NCBI GenBank assembly: GCA_025642065.1 | Contig: JAODUP010000163.1 | Location: forward strand, 376,001 to 440,000 | Direction of reading: 5' to 3' | DNA length: 64,000 nt | Source: Paralvinella palmiformis | Lineage: Eukaryota > Annelida > Polychaeta > Terebellida > Alvinellidae | Part shown: in pieces, positions 22,649-33,380 of the stretch | Layout: the number at the start of each line of letters is the position of its first letter | Numbering within the stretch: position 1 is the first letter of the stretch | The notes under the pieces: generated by a model | The model's input: the letters and a program-made list of their open reading frames with translations, nothing else | The model's database searches: none | Told to the model about the DNA's origin: nothing | Program-made: the position numbers and the translations under genes

Positions 22649-23536
22649 AAGTCTGAAAAGGTGAGTTTTCAAATGGTGACGGAAAGAAACTATGCTACTT
22701 GATGACTTAACATGTTCAGAGAGTTAATTCCAAAGAGTAGGGACAACACCTGAAAAAGCACGAGTCCTAGTACGAGTTTTAACTCTGGGAACAGACAACA
22801 AATGAAAACTAGATGAACGGAGCTCTCTGGGCTTGGGTGATAGGGAAAGCATGGAAGATAGATACGAAGGTTATCCGGAAGAAAGAGTTATAGGCATTGG
22901 TACAAAGTCTGAAAATGATGGACAAGGAGCCAATGAAGATATTTCAGGAGTGGGACAGAATGGGAAAACTGAGGAGACCGTATGATAACCCTAGATAAGC
23001 AGTTCTGAACACAGTTAGATACATTACGTATGCTAGTACATAGTAGATATACTTGAATACACCCAGCCTTAATAGTTACACAATAATACACACTGTCTTA
23101 CTGTTTATATCTACTTTATTGCAATCATGTTAGTCATGTACAATATAAGCTTATAAAAAAACCTATTTAACGTTCAGAATTTAGGAGACTTGCCCAGTAA
23201 GTCAATATGGCGACCATTACCTGGGGCTGAAATTCTTCTGATAATGTATTTGGATATGAATTACGCAATGTTCTTGTAAGTTAGCGGTGTATTTCTAACC
23301 ATGCGGCGCTGTTCTGTTAGAATGGACATCTGTTTTCTGGTGTGAATTTGTTCCTAGAGTAATTACATATACCAGCACCGCACCTTACGTTTTATCCAGA
23401 AAGTAGTTTTTACTCAGGAGTTTGATCATCTTCACACAACTGATACATTTCAACCGTTCACCATGACAAGGTAGCGGTCACATGAAACTTCGAGGTGGAC
23501 GATGGTCGACTTGGAAGTAACGCATGGTAAGTAAAA

Positions 23537-23587
23537 ACACACGCACACGCACACGCACACGCACACGCACACACACGCACACGCACG

Positions 23588-23622
<35 letters not shown>
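23537..23622. repeat. Mixed (CA)n/(CACACG)n/(CG)n microsatellite
   Basis: CACACG units pass into a short CG run and then pure CA. Confidence 0.85.
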
Positions 23623-23734
23623 TCCATGTGACACTTGCTACATGTACTTTCTATGCTCAATTATTTGATCATGGAATATAAGTAACTACACTGGAGGCTT
23701 CTCCATTACATTTATCCAATCGATGGCTATGATC

Positions 23735-23950
23735 ACACAATTTATAAATATTACTAATTACTATCAGGCTCTTTAATTATATTATTTAAGGATTCACTGA
23801 AGGCTTACCAATTACATTAATCCCTTCAGTATCTAAGATCAAACAATTTATAAATATTGCTAATTATTATCAGGTTGTTTCATTTTATTACTTGAGGATT
23901 TTTCCAAGACTTACCAATTACATTAATCTCTTCAGTGACTCTAAGATAAA
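23735..23950. repeat. ~108-base tandem repeat, two copies
   Basis: Shared landmarks: ACAATTTATAAATATT-CTAATTA, TATCAGG, TTACCAATTACATTAAT and TCTTCAGT/CCTTCAGT. A partial third unit precedes them. Confidence 0.65.
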
Positions 23951-24851
23951 ACATAAGAGGTTTTTTTTACCAATTGACTATTTATCGCAGTGGGTTTTGA
24001 CTGGAGGGTGTTTTTACAATATTTTTTCATTAGGTTTCTTGGATTTGGGCAACGGGATCTGGTTTGTCTTTACCTGGACTCCACTCTCCGTCATACTTAT
24101 CATGTGTTTCTTGTTATCCATTTTCTTAATGTGACTTCTGTAAAGTAAAAAATTAAACAACATAAAATTGCACACTTTAATTGTGATTGTGAGTGTAAAG
24201 TAAATTAAACAAAATAGAAGCGCACACTTTAATCACACAATTTATTGTTTCTATGATTGCATAAAGACTTTGCTGGATTAACTGCACAGGGTTGAGAAAT
24301 GTCTTTTATTTAAACCGGATTGTGTATCCAATGGCCTTTAGGGTATCTATCAGTGATCTGGTGCCAGCGAGATGTGAGGAGCACAAAGTAAATAATCTGT
24401 TCTGCAGCTGCATGGCGTTGAGTCGAACACGTTTTGGGGGAGGCACGGTTCACAATTAAATTGTGCAATTTTATATTGTTTAATTTAATTTAACTTATTA
24501 TTGTATAATCATTCCGAATAAATGGTTTCCACCGAACTGATAACATTGTGAGCTGAGAGACTATTACATCGTAATACAAACTCATTGCGTAATTTAACAT
24601 AACGAAGCTGCTTTATATCCAGATAGTTGTATGATATATATAGATTGGCAACGGTGTGATTGATTAAATAAACAAAGGATGTTTTACGTGAATTAACGTA
24701 ATATATTCCAGCCGGTAGGTCATACTGACCTTAACATTTAAATGAAAGAAAGCGAGGTCTAAATAGATGCAATAGAAAATCTAAGATGGATGTCTATACG
24801 TAATAAAATAATTGATGCAGTTTGTAGGATATATGCAACTGGTGACCATCA

Positions 24852-24922
<71 letters not shown>

Positions 24923-24926
24923 CATA
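24852..24926. repeat. (TA)n microsatellite
   Basis: Nearly pure TA with a few CA interruptions at the right end. Confidence 0.88.
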
Positions 24927-25045
24927 TTATATACATTATAAAGTGCAAGTATTTTTAATTTTACTGAGTGCAAGCCATATTACTTCTAAAATATAGTGCC
25001 ATGTTTTGTTAATTGCTTACGCCGTCATGACATAATAACATTAAT

Positions 25046-25080
25046 AAAATATACATCATCACTTTGATGATGTATATTTT
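25046..25080. repeat. Perfect 16-base inverted repeat
   Basis: Arms AAAATATACATCATCA and TGATGATGTATATTTT are separated by CTT. It could form a stable hairpin. Confidence 0.85.
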
Positions 25081-25384
25081 CACAAAAATATAATCATAAA
25101 AACACGACGTTGAGTCATGAAATATTCTATAATTCAGCATTTAAAAGTAACACATACCTTATTATTGTCTGCAATCCATATTTATTTGCAAAATAACTTC
25201 TAATAAAGGTTTTCTACTGACTTACTACAGGTGAGTGTATTGAGAAGTTTGACATATGTTGGAAAATCTAAAAAGTATATGCTTTATTATCAATACACTT
25301 AAAAGATTATTATTCATCAACAACGAATATAAATTAATTAATAAGTGGAACAATTAGCAGAAAAGAAACATTTTCCAAATCGAC

Positions 25385-25532
25385 AGAGATCAATAGGTCC
25401 CGGGTTCGATTACCGTTCCCGGCAGAACCAAATCTCAAAGGTGTTTTCATCCTTCATTTCATTTCTTTTTCTGGTGCTCCTTGGTATCGTTAGCCTATAC
25501 AATGTGCAGAAAGTGGACCTTAAAAGAACATT
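25385..25532 (+). mobile_element. tRNA-derived SINE fragment
   Basis: B-box-like GGGTTCGATTACCGT, then a body related to S1 (TTAGCCTATACAATGTGCA, AAAGTGGACCTTAAAA). The 5' boundary is unclear. Confidence 0.5.
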
Positions 25533-25544
25533 TAATTTAATTTC

Positions 25545-25719
25545 ATTTCGTTGGAAAAACCCTGATGTATACACCATACGTGTAGCAACTGCTCTCCTGG
25601 AGTTTGAAGAAATCCTAAGTGCATGTAAACCAGAAGATATTTGCAATTTTAATCAAACAGACATGGTCTTCCAACACTCTAGTAGAAATGGAATCAGTCC
25701 AAGTGATGAGGCGATCTGA
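25545..25719 (+). pseudogene. Possible pogo/Tigger-like (DDE_1) transposase remnant
   Basis: The open frame after the SINE reads WKNPDVYTIRVATALLEFEE then KPEDICNFNQTDMVFQ. Pogo/Tigger and related DDE_1 transposases have a comparable motif, P-x-D-I-Y-N-x-D-E-T-G-x-F. Here the catalytic D-E-T is degenerate (N-Q-T-D). Only about 57 codons remain. The assignment rests on this one motif. Confidence 0.38.
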
Positions 25720-26084
25720 AGATTGGATGTCGTTTGTTCTAGGTATTAATACCTGAGGTTAGAGACAGTCTAAAACCAATGTGAACATTCTATAATTAAA
25801 CTGCACTATTTGTATTCTGCACAATTTTAATGGGAATACAAATGTGCGGATAAACGACACGCTAATTTTATCTGACCTAAAACATGATGACGTCAAAAAC
25901 CAAAACAAACCAGGCGCGCTTTGTATTATGGGATTTATAGGGGGTCGATAATGCCGGGATAATCCCCTCATCTACAAATTAATTATTTTCTTTAATTATT
26001 CTACGGGTCTTCTACGGATATAAATAGTCTTTTTATTGCCACCGAAGCTGCTTAGATTAGAGATGTTGTTATTGTCTTCGTCAT

Positions 26085-26161
26085 TACAACACACATACAC
26101 ACACACACACTAACACACGCACACACACACACGCACACACACTAACACACACACACACATA
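26085..26161. repeat. (CA)n-rich microsatellite
   Basis: CACA runs interrupted by CACG and CTAA units. It precedes the 26162 direct-repeat segment, as at the second copy. Confidence 0.8.
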
Positions 26162-26335
26162 CTGTATTCATGGGCATCAAGAATATTTCATAATTTCTTA
26201 AGTATGTGGAGTTTCTCTATTTATGCTATAGTCCTATATCCTGTAATAATTATGTTTTCGTATTATTCATAGATTTTCATATTCTTCGTCTAATTTAGAG
26301 TAGAAGACGATACCGGGTTTAAGGGCAGCTAGAAA
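26162..26335. repeat. Flanking direct repeat, copy 1
   Basis: Starts TACTGTATTCATGGGCAT and ends GGGCAGCTAGAAAA. Nearly identical to 27013-27183 and lies on the other side of the LTR-like block. Confidence 0.82.
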
Positions 26336-27005
26336 ATCACTTCAGTGAGTCCATACTGAGTTAGTGTACATTCTTTTGTGGTGAACATACTGTAATGTTT
26401 GTTAACACGCTGAGGGTATATAAAAGGCCTGACTTTTCACTTAGGTTAGAGAAGAACTTCGACGCTAGACAATCGGACGTGTATTGATACATGGTTCATA
26501 TAGGTAGGATTTATTCAGTTATTCGAACCCAGAATAAAGCTGAGGTCAGCATTTGAGGTGTCGAAATTTTTATATACAGGTTTCGTTTGGACCACAGAAA
26601 ATTACTGTTGAATGTAAACTGTGGTGTCAAAATAGTTATGATATGTATGTAGCAAGTCACCATTGAACCACACGCACGTGTTGTTTGTTGCGAGCTGTGG
26701 TATCAAATGGTATGTTTTTTACGTGCTTCCGCTTTTTGTACGTAGCCTGCATGTAGCCGCTTTCCTGTGGGCGTGACATATTTGTTGCGTACGAAAAGCG
26801 AATTAGCTGGTTCCCACAGGCTGATGAGTAGACCATACACATGCTTAGGTATACGCACACATTTATCAATATGTGGAGGTATGGAACATTTTATTTTTAG
26901 ATTAATGTATGTATAGTTGTATTTAGATTTATGGAGGTAGGTTTCGAAGGATGTTTAGATATGTTGATGCTCTGTGCCTGTTGCCTCTTTATATGTACCC
27001 TAAAA
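26336..27005 (+). mobile_element. LTR-like interspersed repeat, copy A
   Basis: About 670 bases, near-identical to 36663-37340. It carries GGGTATATAAAAGGCC (TATA box) and, about 120 bases on, CCCAGAATAAAGC (AATAAA signal), in the order expected of a retroelement LTR. It ends TATGTACCCTAAAAC followed by (CA)n. No gag or pol frame is attached. An LTR or solo-LTR identity is inferred. The minus-strand frame shared by both copies simply follows DNA identity. Confidence 0.6.
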
Positions 27006-27012
27006 CACACAC

Positions 27013-27183
27013 ACTGTATTCATGGGCATTAAGAATATTTCATAATTTCTTAAGTATGTGGAGTTTCTCTATACTATAGGCCTATATCCTGTAATAATTA
27101 TGTTTTCGTATTATTCATAGATTTTCATATTCTTCGTCTAATTTAGAGTAGAAGATGATACCGGGTTTAATGGCAGCTAGAAA
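27013..27183. repeat. Flanking direct repeat, copy 2
   Basis: Copy of 26162-26335 with a few substitutions and a short deletion. It continues briefly into a deleted version of the LTR-like block (AGTTACGTACATTCTTTTG), consistent with a tandem duplication of block plus flank. Confidence 0.78.
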
Positions 27184-27384
27184 AATAGTTACGTACATTC
27201 TTTTGAGCAAGAAAAAACATTTATAAAAAATGATAACAATCGGTATGCGATAACCAAGAACGTTTATGCCAGTAATATTTAACGTTACGCATGTTATTTA
27301 ACACGTCTTACACTGGAAATATAGTTAATTAAGGTTACTCCATCTTGGCAAAGAGGGGTTGTCATGCAACATTTAGAAATGAGT

Positions 27385-27809
27385 CTAAGAATATTTAATA
27401 CACACAATCATAAATGGACAAGTTTGGCAGTCGGACAGCTTGATGTCGTGTCCTATGCCATTTCGACAGGTTCTCGCGATGTTGCTCAACGTCAAATTGT
27501 TGGGAAAAGAGGCACAGCCATAAACTACGCCGTTTTCATCGAATTGATTAGCGTTTGTATAACCGTTAAGATTTGGAGATACTAAAAGGTCACTACATTT
27601 GGTGTCATCGTATATACTGCCAGATCTTAGAAAACATACTGTCCAATCAGATGATGTTCTGGTAAAATAACTCAAGATCTTCCCACATTGGCCGACAGTC
27701 GCTGTCGTTGTATCGGCATCGGTTAATGCTCGCGTAGCTTCCATTGTAGCCATGGCAACGGTTGTTGTGCTGCTGGTGGTGGTTGTTGAGAAATTAGCAG
27801 TTCTCATGT
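27385..27809 (-). CDS. Exon 2 of the PAN-like secreted gene
   Basis: The acceptor is TTTCTTGTAG, entering in phase 1. The exon is open for 141 codons to the TAG at 27387-27385. It encodes the Thr/Ser-rich linker and a domain with cysteines at protein positions 170, 187, 200, 227, 243, 256, 259 and 265. No AATAAA was seen in the next 200 bases downstream. A copy of an interspersed repeat begins about 200 bases beyond the stop. Confidence 0.7.
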
Positions 27810-29346
27810 CTACAAGAAAGCGAAAATAATAGTTAATTCTTCATTTTAAAATACAGTTTTGGCCATGCTTGATATGGTTGTCGTTTCGTAAACGACGTTC
27901 GTTCATCAGATATAAATAAAGTTCGACAAAACCGCCATTATACCATAAACCACCATAAGCTACACATGGACTGACAAACGACTAGAAAAGTGAACGCATA
28001 TACTATATGTTTAAAATTTAGTCTTAATTTAGCTAATATATAAAGGTTCTCTTGCTTCACATATGAAGGTTGTTATTTCATCCATCGTGAGGTTTTGTCA
28101 AGAGGTTTATGAATGAAAGTCTACCTTTTAAAATAATTCTAACAGTAAGTGAGGTACCAGAAAGTAATTGAGATAATGTAATTAATTTGTTCTTAACTTA
28201 CTCCTATCAGCACGGAAAGTTTGGACACTGATTGGTGGCAAAAGAAATCGAGCGAGACAACGAATAAGGTGGAGAGATGAACTGCAACAGTACTGGGACA
28301 ATGTGAACTGGTACATGAGAGCAAGAAACCGAGATCTTTGAAGGCAACACGCTAAGGCGTTCGTCCTGCAGTGGACTGATCACAGCTGAAGACGATGATC
28401 AGCAACAAAACAGTGTGAAAAAGGAATTTGCCTAAATTCATCGGTATATAAAGAATTAAATGTCTAACTCATAATTAGTGATATGGAGTCATATCTTCTT
28501 GAGTAGTGATATAGAAATTGGCTTGTTTGTTTACTGTTGGTGTATGTACATCAGACGCCGTGATTTATTCACTCTGGTGAGTATCAATAGATTATAATTA
28601 TATTTCGGATTAAAACAGTGCTTATTACGTCCACTTAGATATCAGTGATGAATTTACTCTAAAACATAATGATTGGCACATAATGAATGAGAGCTTCAGG
28701 TGCTAGCTCTTATATTAATTATGTGATGTTAGATGAAGAAGACAGTTAATTCGATTGATGAGAAACTTCATATTTATCTAAGTTTGTCAGTTTATTAGCT
28801 ATAACAATTAGGATTAGTGTCTTTTTTTGTTTATTTTTGTTAAAAGGAGTGACTTAAAACGAGTAGAATTAGAGAAAACCTGTTTTTTAGTACGTTTTGG
28901 TATAGTTATTAAATTAAGCAATATGAATTACGTCAGAAGTGCAAAATCACCGATATATTACCTGAACAGCCATTTTTCCCAAAGTAAGACCTCCCTTCTG
29001 AGTTCTCAAGTGTCATGACGTCAGCTAATGTGATTTTCATGTCGCACTCTGTTGCCACTGTGGAAAACACTAGAAAACACTTCCTTGTGACGTCATCAGA
29101 AACGGAGAAGCCTACACAATTCAAGCAGTGAGCACAAAGGTTGCCACATTGGATGGAATTGTTGATCATCGTTGGGGCTTGCCAAATAGGAGTGTTGGCA
29201 AGGAAGGTTTCGTCGCATCGGTGAAATGTGAATGTGTGCGTAGAACATACACTTAACCTGACCGAGACCAGAACCAGTAATAATATAAGTACGTTATCTA
29301 AGTCAACGAAAAGACAACGCTCGACCAGTTGGCGAATGCGCATCAT
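27385..29346 (-). CDS. Secreted cysteine-rich protein, PAN/apple-like N-terminus, unknown C-terminal domain (two exons)
   Basis: Complement of 29346-28962 joined to 27809-27385, 810 bases and 269 residues ending in TAG. An in-frame stop (29361-29359) sits just upstream of two adjacent ATGs (29346 and 29343); the second has the better context. Residues 12-34 form a hydrophobic signal sequence (NVLILLLVLVSV). Residues 44-127 hold cysteines at 44, 67, 71, 74, 77, 90, 101 and 127, including C-x3-C-x2-C-x2-C-VGF and a later RKC-F-L. This resembles PAN/apple-like modules. A Thr/Ser-rich linker (about 136-166, probably O-glycosylated) leads to a C-terminal region with eight cysteines ending C-x2-C-x5-C. 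I do not recognise that domain. N-glycosylation sequons occur in both halves. No function can be named; a secreted lectin-like or matrix role is only a guess. Confidence 0.72.
28205..28405 (+). pseudogene. LINE 3' coding end (RTE/Nimb-like)
   Basis: One frame reads RARQRIRWRDELQQYW, NWYMRARNRDL, a stop in place of the usual tryptophan, RQHAKAFVLQW and a terminal stop. This matches the C-terminal R-W-x-D-x-L...W...A-x-D-R-x-x-W...E-A-Y-V-x-Q-W pattern of RTE-type LINE proteins. It lies just upstream of the PAN-like gene's intron boundary, inside that gene's intron, on the opposite strand. Confidence 0.65.
28962..29346 (-). CDS. Exon 1 of the PAN-like secreted gene
   Basis: It encodes the signal peptide and the N-terminal cysteine module (128 codons plus one base). 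The donor is TTCAG|GTAATA in phase 1. Two TGACGTCA octamers (CRE-like) fall inside this exon and are probably coincidental coding sequence. Confidence 0.7.
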
Positions 29347-30025
29347 TAACAGCTTCAACTAGTGCCGTGTCTGTGTAGTTCGTTTCAGTGCTGACACGAA
29401 GAGCTCAGACTAAAGCTGCTTCTAGGGGATGCTCTAGTAAGACAAGGACAAGGACAATGAGAGTAAGGCAAGGACGCCAAGGATGAGGGTTAGACCTTTA
29501 ATTGAAAGCGACCTGGATTAAAAACAAATCGATATAATGAAATGGACGATGTCGGGTTTATTTCTACGCCACAATACAGCCATAAAGCGCTGTACTCTGC
29601 ACAATTGATCGATGTCTGGGCTTCTCTGGAAAGTGGATCGATTTCCACGAAAATGTCGCATACATGAGCCTAGTCCAGGGTGAAGCGTATTTTAGCCAGC
29701 ACAAGTGGCAGATAGACTGAAAGAACTACTTCTAGTCTAAGTCAATATTTCTAGTTTGTGGTCTGGTGAACACTCTTCATGAAATTGACATCAAGCTTTT
29801 TGACGCAGGAAAAGCCTGTTTGAAGATTGACAAGAAGCATTAAGCTTTCATTTGTTACTTCTGTGATCGGTTCGACATATTTTTCTCCCTTCCATTTTCG
29901 CCTCTCTTATTTTTAATTATTCTGTAAGGACTTTAGTATAATTTATTTATTCAACTTTTATAGTTCAGCTGCGTGTACTTTAATAAGGAAATTATCGATG
30001 CCAACTATAGCTATTCCACAGTCAC

Positions 30026-30030
<5 letters not shown>
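29347..30030. other. Region upstream of the PAN-like gene
   Basis: Probably holds the promoter and 5' UTR of the minus-strand gene starting at 29346. No TATA-like element could be placed with confidence. A short purine-rich AAGGACAAGGACAA run occurs at 29440-29480. Confidence 0.4.

Positions 30031-30097
<67 letters not shown>
30031..30097. repeat. (TA)n microsatellite
   Basis: About 33 TA units directly abutting the left end of a TIR transposon. Confidence 0.88.
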
Positions 30098-30102
<5 letters not shown>

Positions 30103-30261
30103 AAATCTGCTCTTAACGCCACCTATCAGGACTTGCTGAAAGTGGCATTAACAGACAGGTGGAGCTTTTGACAGGTGGAATTTCCAGTGACTGAACAACA
30201 TAGAGTACATACTATTTATTTTTATTCAGCATACACATACTTTATACGATTTGCACGTAGA

Positions 30262-30341
<80 letters not shown>

Positions 30342-30998
30342 TAATTAATCCAGAGCCTTCACTTTTTGTTCTAAAGTTAAGATTTTACGAGATCTACGAA
30401 ACATCTTGGAATCCATACAGACGATTGTCGTTTCTAAAATCACGATGTTTAAAATGTCAGGAATAGAGCGCACGTTGGAATATCAAAAGTATAATGTGAT
30501 TAATTACGAAACTTGCTGACAATTTATAGCCAAAATATTTTTAGAGATTGCAATTACAATTGTAAAATAACGCCTTTATCAGTTTTATGTTTACATATCT
30601 CTAACAAGAATTGCTCAAGAAGCAATTATGTTTAATCAAGGTGTGTTGAAATCATATAACAATTACATAACAATGCAAATAGCACGGCCCACTGGCCAAG
30701 ACACCGTCAGCACAAAACGTCATACATACGTCGGAGACATAACTGGGGAATATGTTGGTGATGTTCAGCCAATGGCAATCAGCGCTCAATCATGTTAATA
30801 AATCCTCAATCAAATTTTCGCAACTGGCGGTTGCTTCAAAGGTAATATTTTTGTCCGGGGACCGTGACACCTGGCTGCGTCGGGCAGGTGGCGGCTCTAG
30901 ACAGGTCAGTTTGAATGGGACTTGCATCGGGATTTTGGAAAGGTGGCGCTTAATGTCAGGTGGCGCTTCCAGACAGGTGGTGTTAAGAGCAGGTTTGA

Positions 30999-31001
<3 letters not shown>
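30098..31001. mobile_element. Non-autonomous TIR DNA transposon inserted between TA tracts
   Basis: The left end TAGTCAAATCTGCTCTTAAC and the right end (reverse complement CAGTCAAACCTGCTCTTAAC) form terminal inverted repeats. Both ends carry subterminal GACAGGTGG-type motifs, in opposite orientations. Both flanks are (TA)n, as expected for a TA-targeting element such as Tc1/mariner/pogo. There is no transposase frame, and a 72-base (TA)n lies inside. A second left end starts at 33381. Confidence 0.72.
30264..30338. repeat. (TA)n microsatellite inside the TIR element
   Basis: About 36 TA units. Confidence 0.88.

Positions 31002-31068
<67 letters not shown>
31002..31068. repeat. (TA)n microsatellite
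   Basis: About 33 TA units directly abutting the right end of the TIR transposon. Confidence 0.88.
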
Positions 31069-31072
<4 letters not shown>

Positions 31073-31567
31073 GAACAAATTCGTTTTCAGTAATGAAAGG
31101 ATAGTACAATACCATACTATGTCCAAATGCATTTAAAATATTCGAATGTTGACACTTCTGATTACCCCTGAGGTCGATATCATTTAAGCTACATTATACA
31201 TATACAAATCTGACCTGTGGACAAACACCAATACTATTATTATATAATAAAAAAGATAAATTCCAAAGCTATAACTAAAATAATATAAAAATAACTGAAC
31301 AATTAGAGGAGACACGTACTATTATTATTATTTTGTTTATCTGATTGCAGCACAAACGTTAAATATGACGGGAAAAGAAATTTCATATTTCGAAGTAAAT
31401 ATAACGTAACAAACAATTATTTTATTCCCTATCAGATGCACTACCACATTTCAAATAATTATAACAACTAGCTATCATATTTCCATTAAAATTATCCCAA
31501 AATCCTTAATTTACGAACTTTCACGAGCCATTGTTAGTGTGTACTACACTCACTAGAGGTTATTATG

Positions 31568-31575
31568 TGACGTCA
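31568..31575 (+). promoter_or_regulatory. CRE-like octamer TGACGTCA
   Basis: Perfect palindromic CREB/ATF consensus about 73 bases before a short acidic reading frame starting at 31641. Function is inferred only from the motif. Confidence 0.35.
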
Positions 31576-31640
31576 TCTTTGCCAAACATCACGTAGTGCC
31601 ACAGTTTGTTTACAAGCGTTCTGACCAGTTAACAGACAAA

Positions 31641-31742
31641 ATGTCAGATTCTGACGAAAGCTTTGACACTCTCAAGGATATCAAGCTTTACAGCTTTGAA
31701 CCACTAGCGAAAAAGGTCACAAACAGTATTAATTGGTCTTGA
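31641..31742 (+). CDS. Possible short first exon or relic: acidic leader MSDSDESFDTLKDIK
   Basis: ATG at 31641 (context AAAATGT) opens 33 codons reading MSDSDESFDTLKDIK then YSFEPLAKKV before a TGA. The acidic start followed by Y-x-F-E-P resembles leaders of many invertebrate proteins linked to P2X7-like or transposon-derived families, but this is a weak impression. A splice donor after AAAAAG|GT is possible. Confidence 0.25.
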   Translation: MSDSDESFDTLKDIKLYSFEPLAKKVTNSINWS

Positions 31743-31749
31743 CGTCAGA

Positions 31750-33260
31750 TATGATCATGAGCATTTCATGTATGTTTCTTTGCACATTTGTATGCGACAC
31801 AGTACACCATTTTATATGTTTAATGAAGATAATATGGAACATGTAATTAACACAGGTTAAACAAGGTCACGGTGGAGTGTTTGAGTCTTTGTTTAACAAC
31901 GATGATGTCACATTCCGAAGTTTTCCGAAGATTCTCGATTAAAGTTTTAAAACCACTGTAACATTATATTTTGGTATAACATTTCTCTGATTGAAATTGA
32001 TTTTAATATATAACACTAACATTTTGAATAATTTGGGAAACCTTTCCCTGTAACCTTTAAGGCAACATTTAAATATAAAATACACAAGATTCGGATTTAT
32101 TTGGTTTTACTATCTTTTATTGCTGTTCATGTAGACACGGGAACGTATATACACGTGTATGTGGGTAGTTGTGAGTTTGTGTGAATAAATTGTACTGTTG
32201 AATTCTATGACATAAACATACACTTCATTGAGTATATGCCACAAACTCACAATGCTAAAGTCAATAAATCAGTTTTAAAATATCAAACTCCCCAATTCCC
32301 AAGTTTATTTCTGTTAATTCAACCAGCAGTTAATAAATAGTAACTTGATTTTAACTTGACAGTAACAGAGATGGCATTTGCTATCAAGTGAAGTGATTCG
32401 AAATTACTGGCTTTCCTTCTAGTATAGATTTGTCTGGAACAAAACAGTAAGTGCTCTCCGTTTGTATTTATATTTTGTTTCGTCAAAAGGCAATAAATCT
32501 GAAATTAGATCGTCGTATAGTTATGGGCGATTTTTTGGTTACGATTGTCCTGACGAGTCTTTTTAATATTCGGTATTGTTAAAATGAGCTGAACTGAGCA
32601 GTGATTGTTATTATTGACATTTTATGTGGGGAGTTTATTTAGCTGATTCGATCTGCGTCCAGAAATAGGTTTATACCATCCACTTCAGGGCCTCAGATTT
32701 AATTAAGAGGCCAATAAAGAACCACTCAAACGAAACGACATTTTCTTATTTCGTTGCACCAGGTTCATATCAAGGGCCAATGGAACACTGTCACGGGACT
32801 GTATTGCGTTTTGTATACGTCCTTTAAATAGTCTTAATATAACCACAAAATAATGCTATAAACGGTTTTTGGTGATTTATGTTGTTTTAAAAGGAACCTG
32901 AATTTTAGTTCCCAGTAGAAATATGATGACGTCGTCTGTTAAAACAAATTTATAGCAAAGGCTATTTATTCTGGTCAACAAAGCTGAATTGGAATTATTG
33001 AGACATATGCACTTGATAAAGATTTTTTAGAAGTAAACTAGTCGTGCTATTTGGGCTGAGTGAAATTACTATTATCTGTGCTATTGTCGGAGGTATTAGG
33101 ATTATTATCATAATACATATTATATCTACTAATATATATGTTTTATTCCCAATTATAGCTGCATTACATATGCACTAATATATATATAATTTGTTTTCTA
33201 TTAAGGTAGTGGTCGTTTGGTTAGAATTATAAACATTACGAAAACCTGAGCCCACGCCTT
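31750..33260. other. Non-coding stretch, no features seen
   Basis: AT-rich sequence without supported exons or recognisable repeats. Confidence 0.4.
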
Positions 33261-33268
33261 TATTGTAT

Positions 33269-33380
<112 letters not shown>

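Larger units (their letters stand above)
22266..23060 (-). pseudogene. LINE 3' end (CR1/Jockey-like), interrupted by a SINE
   Basis: The minus-strand translation shows the C-terminal LINE signatures SVPLLKYLHWL (usual TPLLKSLHWLPV) and a degenerate L-x-VPR-V-K-T-R-T-R-T-R-A-F-S region with TLWN. The 3' end terminates in (ATT)n. The same family ends at 39090-39430 on the plus strand. Frameshifts make it non-functional. Confidence 0.68.
23060..25340. other. Non-coding stretch with tandem and simple repeats
   Basis: No supported exon. Contents are a mixed CA/CG run (23537-23622), a ~108-base tandem repeat, (TA)n at 24852 and a perfect palindrome at 25046. The open frame 23892-24134 lies partly in the tandem repeat and is not credible. 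Confidence 0.45.

Noticed and set aside
23892..24134. 80-codon membrane-protein-like frame
   Set aside because: The start lies in a tandem repeat and the hydrophobicity follows from T-rich sequence; no splice or homology support.
26657..26869. Conserved protein shared with 36962-37204
   Set aside because: The similarity is explained by near-identity of the whole 670-base DNA repeat; frames are broken differently in the two copies.
30251..31115. Open frames containing Tyr-Ile repeats
   Set aside because: Translation of (TA)n tracts and transposon ends.
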